Below, piece by piece: positions 6,473 through 11,757 of a DNA stretch of 11,757 nucleotides. The position numbers and the translations under genes were made by a program. Below the pieces are notes generated by a model, which saw only the letters and a list, made by a program, of their open reading frames with translations, searched no databases and was not told the origin of the DNA. The stretch comes from Acidobacteriota bacterium (GTDB lineage Bacteria; Acidobacteriota; Terriglobia; Bryobacterales; Bryobacteraceae). Every line of letters starts with the position of its first letter. Position 1 is the first letter of the stretch. The DNA is taken from NCBI GenBank assembly GCA_023436715.1, contig JAEZIJ010000175.1, forward strand, positions 1 to 11,757, given 5' to 3'.

Positions 6473-7429
6473 ATGAACTCCATCGGGGAAAGGCTCCGCG
6501 AGGAACGCCTGCGACGGGGCTTCAGTATCGAGCAGATAGCCGAATCCACCAAGATCAACGCGAGCATGTTGGAGGCGATCGAAACCGATAACCTGGAGCG
6601 CCTGCCGGGAATATTTTTCACCCGCAGCTTCGTGCGCCAGTACGCCGCCGCGCTCGGCCTGGAGGCCGCGGAACTGGAACCGGAGCTCGACCGCATGGCG
6701 GCGGCCGAGCAGCAGGCGCAGGAACTCGAGGGCGAACCGCAAAGGGAAGTAATCAGCGTGCCGCCAATGGATTCGGGCGGCGCCGGCGGCTTCGGCTCCG
6801 CGCGCCCCCTGGGAGCGCTTCTTTCGCTGGTGCTCATCGTGGCCGCCTGCTCGGGGCTGTACATCCTTTGGCAGCGAAGCCGGCAGCCGCAAGTCGCGAA
6901 GAACGAGCCCGCCGCAGTCCAGCCGGCGCCGCAGGAGGCGCAACCGGCTCAGCCGCAACCGCAACAGATTCCGGTTCAACAGACGGCAACGCCGGCGCAA
7001 CCGGCCGCGGGTTCCGAAGCCCCGGCAAGCGCCCCCGCTCCCGCCGAACCCGCCGCAAGCTCACCCGCAACAACCCAGCCGGCCCCCGCCCAGCCGCGGC
7101 CCACGCTTTCCACCGTCACGGCGGGGCAACCGCCTGCCGTTACGGTCCAGATCCGCGCTACCGAGGCCGTTTGGATCCGGGTAGCCGGGGACGGCAAGTT
7201 CCTGTTCAGCGGAACGCTTCAGCCAAACGATTCCCGGAGCGTTGAAGCGGGACAAGTGATTCAGCTTCGGACGGGAAACGCGGCAGGCATCGAAGTAATC
7301 TGGAACGGTAAACCTGTGGGTTCGATCGGCCCGGAGGGACAGGTGCGAAACGTGGAGTTCACGCACGAAGGGTTCAAAGTTCTTGCCCCTTCTCCTCCAA
7401 AACCCGTTGAGCCCTCCGGCGGGCTCTGA
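6473..7429 (+). CDS. RodZ-like membrane-anchored helix-turn-helix protein
   Basis: This 318-residue protein has the three-part RodZ layout. Residues 3-66 are a Cro/C1-like helix-turn-helix domain (IGERLREERLRRGFSIEQIAESTKI) with the family signature LERLPGIFFTRSFVRQYAAALGL. Residues 114-133 form one transmembrane helix, and 140-220 are a long Pro/Ala/Gln-rich linker. Residues 222-305 are a periplasmic beta domain of the DUF4115 type (VTVQIRATEAVWIRVAGDGK...FSGTL...EVIWNGKPVG). In model bacteria RodZ links MreB filaments to the cell-wall elongation machinery and sets rod width; here that role is inferred from architecture. The first Met beginning the domain, at 6473, was chosen; the frame stays open upstream but only through the divergent glycosyltransferase. 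No Shine-Dalgarno is evident, so translation may rely on a short leader. The 3' end overlaps pgsA by 56 bp, tail to tail. Confidence 0.88.
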   Translation: MNSIGERLREERLRRGFSIEQIAESTKINASMLEAIETDNLERLPGIFFTRSFVRQYAAALGLEAAELEPELDRMAAAEQQAQELEGEPQREVISVPPMDSGGAGGFGSARPLGALLSLVLIVAACSGLYILWQRSRQPQVAKNEPAAVQPAPQEAQPAQPQPQQIPVQQTATPAQPAAGSEAPASAPAPAEPAASSPATTQPAPAQPRPTLSTVTAGQPPAVTVQIRATEAVWIRVAGDGKFLFSGTLQPNDSRSVEAGQVIQLRTGNAAGIEVIWNGKPVGSIGPEGQVRNVEFTHEGFKVLAPSPPKPVEPSGGL

Positions 7430-8045
7430 TCTGCCGTTTCTGTTCGCGCTCGAGTACCAGGAGTTCCGCCCGGCCGCGCCGCTTGATCTCGTCATCCACC
7501 TTGCGCCAGAATTTCCGGAAGTATTGCACGGCGGACGCGAGGGAAAACGCGACCACGATCCACATCCACAGCGTCGCCCAGGGCACGAGCCGCTTGAAGT
7601 GCATGCCCAGCATCACGAGCGATACCGCGATCACCTGCGAGACCATTTTGGTCTTGCCGAGATCGCTTGCGCGAATCGTATACCCTGCGCTGGCGGCGAT
7701 GCCGCGCAACCCGGTGACCGCGAACTCCCGGCCGACGATGAGGATCACCATCCACGCGGGCACGGCACTCACCTGCACCAGCGCGATCAGCGCGGCCGAG
7801 ATCAGCAGCTTGTCCGCGATGGGATCGAGCAGCGTGCCGACCGTCGTCACCTGCTTCCAGCGTCTCGCCAGGTAGCCATCGAGCAGATCCGTGGCCGAGG
7901 CCACGAGGAATATGGCAAGCGCAAGGAGGTTATTGGTGATGAGCACGCCCCCGAAGGTGAGCGTCATATTTTCCTGCACCAACGCAGCCACAAGCAGCGG
8001 GACAAAAAAGATCCGAAGCAACGTGAGCAGGTTCGGCAGGTTCAT
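7374..8045 (-). CDS. pgsA: CDP-diacylglycerol--glycerol-3-phosphate 3-phosphatidyltransferase
   Basis: This 223-residue membrane enzyme makes phosphatidylglycerophosphate from CDP-diacylglycerol and glycerol 3-phosphate, the committed step to phosphatidylglycerol and cardiolipin. The complete CDP-alcohol phosphotransferase motif is visible: Asp53, Asp56-Gly57, Ala60-Arg61, Gly70, Asp74 and Asp78 in DLLDGYLARRWKQVTTVG and following. The N-terminus MNLPNLLTLLRIFFVPLL is typical of PgsA, as is VGREFAVTGLRGIAAS at 104-119. Several hydrophobic helices fit the family. Residues 183-223 form a highly charged, Arg/Lys/Glu-rich tail beyond the usual end of about 180-190 residues; the last 18 codons or so are coded in the overlap with the convergent RodZ-like gene. 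The start ATG has only a weak GGGG upstream, and a TATAGT (8059-8054) sits nine bases before it. Closely related CDP-alcohol transferases are the alternative, but the start and motif favour PgsA. Confidence 0.94.
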   Translation of the reverse strand: MNLPNLLTLLRIFFVPLLVAALVQENMTLTFGGVLITNNLLALAIFLVASATDLLDGYLARRWKQVTTVGTLLDPIADKLLISAALIALVQVSAVPAWMVILIVGREFAVTGLRGIAASAGYTIRASDLGKTKMVSQVIAVSLVMLGMHFKRLVPWATLWMWIVVAFSLASAVQYFRKFWRKVDDEIKRRGRAELLVLEREQKRQIRARRRAQRVLEEKGQEL

Positions 8046-8895
8046 CTACCCCAACTATACCTTGGGCAGCACCGGTAGGGGAATGCAAACTAACGCAGGG
8101 CGCCTCTTCCAGGCGGCTTGGGACAGAGGAGTCAGTCTCCGTTTTCGCGGGTAGCGCGGGGTGTTCGGAAATGGGATTGTGTTCGAAGAAAGAGTGGTTG
8201 TGGGTTGTAGGTTGTGGGGGCCTGTCGGGGGCAGAGCCCGCTTCGTTTGAAGATGGACAGGCCGGGAGGACTGTTTCATTCGGGGTGTCCGAATTTGGGA
8301 TTAGGTTCGTTTCGCAGAAATGCCTCTCGGGGGCAGAGTCCGTTTCGCTTGAAGATGGACAGGCCGGGAGGCCCGTCCCACTCGGGGTGTCCGATTTTGG
8401 GACTAGGTTCGTTTCGCAGTTTGATGGCGGCGGGGTTTCGGCCTTTAGCAGCAACAGGTTATGGAGTGCCCGTTGGAAAACGCGGTGGAGGCGCGCTTCG
8501 TAGCGGTGGAGGAGGCCGAGTTGGGGCTGGGCGGCGAGGGCGGCAAAGGCCTGGGCGATCTGGGCTCGCTGGCCGGGTTCGGGGTCCTGGGCGGCGACGG
8601 CATCGTCCATGAGTTTCGTTTCAATGGCCCAGGCGCGGCGCTGACGCCAGAGCGCCGCTAACATTTCCTCGACAAATCCGACTTCGACGCTGTCGGCGGG
8701 ATTGAAGCGTTCCGTGAAACCGGCCGCGAGGATGTCAAAGCCCTCGCGCGATTCGGATTCGAGAACGACGCAACGCGCGAGCAGCCCGTGGCGGATGGCA
8801 TTGGCGGACGAGCGCTTCTTGCCGGCCTCGGTGACCGGTCCCTTGGACCGTGCTCCGTTGGCGCGCGAGGCGATTTTTCGCCTTAGTGAAGACAT
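7930..8895 (-). CDS. Unknown protein of the 'SRANGARSKGP...ANAIRHGLLA' type with C-terminal tandem repeats
   Basis: This protein (321 residues from ATG 8895) has no assigned function. Residues 9-41 (SRANGARSKGPVTEAGKKRSSANAIRHGLLA core) match a basic N-terminal signature that recurs in hypothetical proteins of Acidobacteria, Planctomycetes and others. Residues 50-155 are a helical domain with FDILAAGFTERFNP and VGFVEEMLAALWRQRRAWAIETKLMDDA. Residues 160-193 and 194-227 are two copies of a 34-residue unit (CETNLxPxSDTP...LPACPSS...SAPxR), with a decayed third near 236-258. The ATG at 8895 is chosen over one at 8943 because GGAGG (8906-8902) sits six bases before it. The last 38 codons or so run inside pgsA in another frame on the same strand, a 116-bp overlap, so the native stop may have been lost or the tail is functionless. 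No transposase or nuclease motif is seen. Confidence 0.72.
   Translation of the reverse strand: MSSLRRKIASRANGARSKGPVTEAGKKRSSANAIRHGLLARCVVLESESREGFDILAAGFTERFNPADSVEVGFVEEMLAALWRQRRAWAIETKLMDDAVAAQDPEPGQRAQIAQAFAALAAQPQLGLLHRYEARLHRVFQRALHNLLLLKAETPPPSNCETNLVPKSDTPSGTGLPACPSSSETDSAPERHFCETNLIPNSDTPNETVLPACPSSNEAGSAPDRPPQPTTHNHSFFEHNPISEHPALPAKTETDSSVPSRLEEAPCVSLHSPTGAAQGIVGVDEPAEPAHVASDLFCPAACGCVGAGKYDAHLRGRAHHQ
8122..8424. repeat. 102-bp tandem repeat with a decayed third copy
   Basis: Units are 8221-8322 and 8323-8424, each 102 bp or 34 codons. By hand they differ at 11 of the first 97 positions and diverge in the last five. A weaker third match, seen best in the protein, covers about 8122-8190. 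Each unit contains GGACAGGCCGGGAGG followed by a partly complementary stretch, giving a weak dyad. It codes for the C-terminal repeats of the unknown protein on the minus strand. Confidence 0.88.
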
Positions 8896-9132
8896 CAGTA
8901 ACCTCCGATTCCAGGGTACCTCTCGCCAGCTAGCAAACCACATTTAACCCTCTGAGACTCATAGACATATGTGTTGTGACCGGCTCTGGCGGCAAGGCCC
9001 GAAAACCGGTGAAGCGGCGCAAGCAGCGGGTATGCGGTGGTACCCGGAGGTGGAACAGGGAAAGTTGGACGCGAGCGCATCTGATTAACTGGTTTTAACC
9101 AGGAAGAGTACTCACATTGTCGGAAAATAGTC

Positions 9133-9160
9133 TTGACAATTCAGCGAATTCAGTGATAAT
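9133..9160 (+). promoter_or_regulatory. Sigma70-type promoter for the repeat protein
   Basis: An exact TTGACA -35 (9133-9138) is followed after 16 bp by GATAAT (9155-9160), five of six matches to the -10 consensus. Transcription would start near 9167, leaving a leader of about 113 bases before the GTG at 9281. It is the best promoter match in the window. Confidence 0.65.
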
Positions 9161-9167
9161 CGGATCT

Positions 9168-9193
9168 TTTAGTAACTCGCATTTAGTAACTCG
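9168..9193. repeat. Two 12-bp direct repeats at the predicted transcription start
   Basis: TTTAGTAACTCG occurs at 9168-9179 and again at 9182-9193, with a 14-bp period. The position, right at the start of the predicted transcript, suits a repressor or leader element, or it may be a chance slip duplication. The upstream dyad at 9089-9102 lies about 30 bp before the -35. Confidence 0.5.
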
Positions 9194-9280
9194 GTGTTTG
9201 TGCCAGTTCCGTCCGGCAGTTTCGGGAAATGGCGGCGGTAAATAGTGGGCTATAAGTGACTCAGCAGGTCCGGAGGATAG

Positions 9281-11668
9281 GTGTACGCCGATAACCGAGC
9301 AGTTAAATCAGGCAGATTAATGCCGGCATGGTGTCTTATTCCGGCTGTTATTGCGCTGCAACTCATGAGTCCGGCCGCCGGGCAGACGAATCCGAGCCGA
9401 CCGAGCAAAGAATACGTCCGGCTTGGCGGGCGGGTGATCGCGGTCGAGAACAGTTGCCGGATAAGTGGGCGCGCCCTGAACGGCGCGTCAGGGGTGAGCG
9501 GCGTTGCCGTCACCTTGACGGGAACACACACCGACTCTGCCACCACAGACGCCGGCGGCAATTACGCGTTCGCCAACCTGCGGTGCGAAGGAAGCTACAC
9601 AGTTTCCGCGGCGAAGGCGGGCTACAACTTCAATCCTCCATCGACCACCTATGCGCCCCTTGCGCAAGACCAGACGGCGACGAACTTCAACGCCGCGGTC
9701 GTTTACAGCATCACGGGGCGAGTGACGGTAGGCGGCGCCGGTTTCTCAGGGGTGACGGTCATCCTGAGCGGGACACAGGCCGGCTCGACCACGACGGATA
9801 CGAGCGGGAACTACTCGTTCTCCGGATTGGCAGCAAGCGGTGATTACACCGTTACCCCATCCCAGACCGGGTATACATACAGCCCCCCGAACAGGACGTA
9901 CAACAGCCTGAGCGCGAACCAGACGGGGGCGGACTTCACGGCTACCCGGATCACCTACACCATCAGCGGACAGATCACGTTGGGTGGGTCCGGGATGTCC
10001 GGAGTGACGGTGACCCTAACGGGTACGCAGGGCGGTTCGACGACGACCGATTCCGGAGGAAATTACTCGTTTGCCGGGCTTGGGGCGGGCGGTAATTACA
10101 CGATTACGCCTTCGCGGAGCGGTTACACGTTCAGCCCCGCCTCACTGAACTACACGAACCTGAGCTCGAACCAGACGGGAGCCAATTTCGCGCCGACACT
10201 GCTCACGTACTGCATCAGCGGGCGAGTCACCTTGAGCGGGACCGGGGTATCCGCGGTCACAGTGACCCTTACGGGTACGCAGGGCAGTTCGACGACCACG
10301 GACGCGAGCGGGAACTACTCGTTTTGCGGACTGGCGGGTGGGGGCAATTACACAGTGACTCCGTCGCGGCTAGGGTATGCGTTCAGCCCTGCGTCGCTGA
10401 CATACAACAACCTGAGCGCGAATCAGGCAGCGGCCAACTTCACTGCAAGCACAGTCACCTACTCGATCAGTGGACGAGTTACGGAGGGTGTGCTGGGCGT
10501 GAGCGGCGTGACGATGTCCCTGACAGGTTCACAAACCTCGTCCATAGCCACCGATGCGAACGGGTACTACGCCTTCAGCGGTCTGGCGGCCGGCGGCGGC
10601 TATACGGTGACGCCGTCGAAGACGAACTTCACGTTCAGCCCAGCTTCGACGACATTCAGCAGTTTGTCAGCTAATCAGACGGCCAATTTCACGGGCAATC
10701 AGTATCCGCTTGCCGCATCCGTTTGGCCGTACTCCGGCTCTACGCGGCGCCAGACGTTCACATTCGTGTTCCGTGATCCGGACGGTTACTCCGATCTCGA
10801 ATGGGCGATGGCGGAGATCAACGGGACGCTGGGGGGCGGCTCAGGCTGCGTGTTGTACTACCAGTTGAACGACCCGTCGCACGTCTACCTCGGCGACAAC
10901 ACTTACAATCCGCAGTGGCGGCAGGCAACTCCAGGGTCCGGCTCCGCCGTCACGACCTCTCAAGGCCTGTGCAGGCTCTACCCAGCCACTTCGAGCCTGA
11001 CGCGCTCCGGCACGGACGCCACGTTGAGCATGGACCTGGAGTTCCTGCCCGCGTTTTCGGGGTCCAAGGGCATCTGGATGGCGGAAAAAGACTACAGCCA
11101 CGCTTCCAACACCAACTGGATGCGAATGGGTGGTTGGACGGTGCCGGCCCAGATCAGCGGGCAGGTGACGATGGGAAGCTCGGGGCTTTCGGGCGTGACC
11201 GTGACCGTGAGCGGGTCTTGTTCGGGCTCGACCGTTACCGACGCGTATGGCAATTACTCGATGGATGTCTTCGTGGGCGGGACCTGCATAGTTACGCCGT
11301 CCAAGACGTACTACATGTTCACGCCGAGTTCCACGCAGGTACCTGGCAATGGAACGCAAACGGCGAATTTCGCCGTGACAGCGACCGTAAGCATCACCAA
11401 TCTCACCAGACCGGGGCACAACACCGACTTCAAGGTCGGCGACAACTGGACGCTGACCATCAACGGCCCGCCGAACCAGACGGTAGGGGTGACGGTAACG
11501 CAGAACGGTGGCGGTCCCAGTTCGGCGAGCTACGGCCAGACGAGTTCGACGGGGTCCTGGACCCTGAGCGGCGGGATGGGGACAGGCGAGGTCGGGAATT
11601 GGACGGAAGCTTGGACGGTGGGGCCGGTTAAGGCGATACCGACGTTGGTTTTCACGGTGAGCCCGTAG
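9281..11668 (+). CDS. Large secreted protein with six CnaB/carboxypeptidase-regulatory-like repeats
   Basis: This 795-residue protein is probably a cell-surface or secreted structural protein. The GTG at 9281 is chosen because GGAGG lies four bases upstream and it gives a signal peptide with basic residues (VKSGRL) before the hydrophobic core PAWCLIPAVIALQLMSPAAG; ATG 9320 would lose them. Six beta-sandwich repeats follow at about 59-140, 141-224, 225-308, 309-392, 393-472 and 623-700. The second to fourth have an exact 84-residue period, with the pattern ISGRVT-GVSGVTVTLTGTQ-STTTDxSGNYSFxGL-GNYTVTPS-GYTFSPxS-YNNLSANQTGANFT. Between repeats five and six, residues 473-622 form a different domain (WPYSGSTRRQTFTFVFRDPDGYSDLEWAM...). 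The end, 703-795, is another domain (ITNLTRPGHNTDFKVGDNWTLTINGPPNQ). No anchor motif, protease or glycosidase motif is visible. A role in adhesion or carbohydrate binding is inference. Confidence 0.92.
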   Translation: MYADNRAVKSGRLMPAWCLIPAVIALQLMSPAAGQTNPSRPSKEYVRLGGRVIAVENSCRISGRALNGASGVSGVAVTLTGTHTDSATTDAGGNYAFANLRCEGSYTVSAAKAGYNFNPPSTTYAPLAQDQTATNFNAAVVYSITGRVTVGGAGFSGVTVILSGTQAGSTTTDTSGNYSFSGLAASGDYTVTPSQTGYTYSPPNRTYNSLSANQTGADFTATRITYTISGQITLGGSGMSGVTVTLTGTQGGSTTTDSGGNYSFAGLGAGGNYTITPSRSGYTFSPASLNYTNLSSNQTGANFAPTLLTYCISGRVTLSGTGVSAVTVTLTGTQGSSTTTDASGNYSFCGLAGGGNYTVTPSRLGYAFSPASLTYNNLSANQAAANFTASTVTYSISGRVTEGVLGVSGVTMSLTGSQTSSIATDANGYYAFSGLAAGGGYTVTPSKTNFTFSPASTTFSSLSANQTANFTGNQYPLAASVWPYSGSTRRQTFTFVFRDPDGYSDLEWAMAEINGTLGGGSGCVLYYQLNDPSHVYLGDNTYNPQWRQATPGSGSAVTTSQGLCRLYPATSSLTRSGTDATLSMDLEFLPAFSGSKGIWMAEKDYSHASNTNWMRMGGWTVPAQISGQVTMGSSGLSGVTVTVSGSCSGSTVTDAYGNYSMDVFVGGTCIVTPSKTYYMFTPSSTQVPGNGTQTANFAVTATVSITNLTRPGHNTDFKVGDNWTLTINGPPNQTVGVTVTQNGGGPSSASYGQTSSTGSWTLSGGMGTGEVGNWTEAWTVGPVKAIPTLVFTVSP
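9701..10696 (+). repeat. Coding tandem array with 252-bp period
   Basis: Repeat units begin near 9701, 9953, 10205 and 10457, exactly 252 bp or 84 codons apart, with the last slightly shorter. Units two to four share long stretches of near-identical DNA around the GTGACGGT-ACCGT and GGGTACGCAGGGC segments, indicating expansion by tandem duplication or ongoing recombination between units. A more diverged unit precedes them (9455-9700) and another lies apart (11147-11380). Confidence 0.85.
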
Positions 11669-11678
11669 GGAGGCAATG

Positions 11679-11757
11679 ATGAAAACAGTTTTGGTTGCGC
11701 TCACAGCGCTGGTTTGTTTCGCGCAGGGCCCGGAGCGGGGCGCGGCGATTTCCGGAA
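11679..11757 (+). CDS. Start of an exported protein, cut by the window edge
   Basis: Only 26 codons are present: MKTVLVALTALVCFAQGPERGAAISG. They read as a signal peptide with a short basic N-terminus, a hydrophobic core (VLVALTALVCFA) and a likely cut after the Ala/Gln region. The closing AAISG resembles the first strand of a carboxypeptidase-regulatory-like repeat, which would fit the neighbour, but this is a guess from five residues. ATG 11679 is preferred over the adjacent ATG 11676 because GGGAGG (11668-11673) then has five bases of spacing. The gap to the upstream stop is ten bases, so the gene is probably in the same operon as the repeat protein. Confidence 0.7.
   Translation, partial: MKTVLVALTALVCFAQGPERGAAISG

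Larger units (their letters stand above)
8896..9280. other. 385-bp intergenic region between divergent genes
   Basis: No convincing gene is found here. The left part holds the ribosome binding site of the minus-strand gene (8906-8902). The middle is moderately GC-rich and contains only a 39-codon open frame (8969-9088) without a good ribosome site. The right part is AT-richer and holds a perfect dyad CTGGTT-TT-AACCAG (9089-9102), a sigma70-type promoter (9133-9160), two direct copies of TTTAGTAACTCG, and the ribosome binding site GGAGG (9272-9276) of the repeat protein. Confidence 0.7.

Noticed and set aside
6458..7000. Upstream extension of the glycosyltransferase open frame
   Set aside because: It is antisense to the RodZ-like gene and reads as Arg/Leu-rich low-complexity sequence; the GT2 domain begins after 6412.
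7383..8078. 231-codon plus-strand open frame opposite pgsA
   Set aside because: It is His/Arg/Asp-rich with no motif and opposes a gene with the complete CDP-alcohol phosphotransferase signature.
8122..8424. Tandem repeat as an insertion sequence end or attachment site
   Set aside because: There is no transposase or integrase nearby, no target-site duplication and no terminal inverted repeat; the unit is a multiple of three inside a coding frame.
8969..9088. 39-codon plus-strand open frame (MCCDRLWRQGPKTGEAAQAAG...)
   Set aside because: It has no Shine-Dalgarno and no known match, and it lies before the predicted promoter. It could be a gene remnant but cannot be supported.
9701..10696. Regular repeats as a CRISPR array
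   Set aside because: The 252-bp units are open coding sequence with conserved beta-sandwich residues, with no short repeat-spacer pattern.
10841..11704. 287-codon minus-strand open frame opposite the repeat protein
   Set aside because: Its composition is Arg/His/Val-rich and it opposes conserved domains; no start signal is seen.

Overview
The window looks like a chromosomal stretch from a GC-rich soil bacterium, most likely an Acidobacteriota member of the Solibacter/Bryobacter type. This is inferred from protein families and composition only: secreted proteins built from carboxypeptidase-regulatory/CnaB-like repeats, a protein with the 'SRANGARSKGP...SSANAIRHGLLA' N-terminus, and a membrane-anchored RodZ-like helix-turn-helix protein. 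I see no rRNA, tRNA, transposase, integrase or CRISPR array.

Layout. Positions 1-120 hold a perfect 20-bp palindrome and a terminator-like hairpin facing rightward. A small membrane protein (121-531, minus) and a secreted subtilisin-like protease with three beta-sandwich repeats (616-2667, minus) follow. The protease has its own upstream region (2668-2800) with a nested dyad. Next is a compact minus-strand operon, read from right to left: GT2 glycosyltransferase (6457-5378), zinc-ribbon methyltransferase (ending 4347), second methyltransferase (4350-3661) and an exported M28 enzyme that resembles glutaminyl-peptide cyclotransferase (3685-2801). The genes are joined by overlaps, so they are probably co-transcribed. 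Together they suggest synthesis and methylation of a surface glycan plus an exported or lipid-anchored enzyme acting on peptide N-termini. That joint role is inference.

Divergent from the operon is the RodZ-like protein (6473-7429, plus). It converges on pgsA (8045-7374, minus), the phosphatidylglycerophosphate synthase, and the two coding ends overlap by 56 bp. Upstream of pgsA, on the same strand, is a protein of unknown function (8895-7930) with a 102-bp tandem repeat and a tail that runs into pgsA. After a 385-bp AT-richer intergenic region with a good sigma70-type promoter, a large secreted repeat protein (9281-11668, plus) fills the right side. The start of another exported protein (11679 onward) is cut by the window edge.

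The points most worth attention are these: an 81-bp tandem duplication at the glycosyltransferase/methyltransferase junction, whose five differences fit the glycosyltransferase frame; missing or non-standard start codons for both genes at that locus; the cyclotransferase-like enzyme inside a glycan operon; and the repeat-bearing unknown protein that overlaps pgsA. I did not find a clear, self-contained novel system; most of the genes belong to recognisable families.
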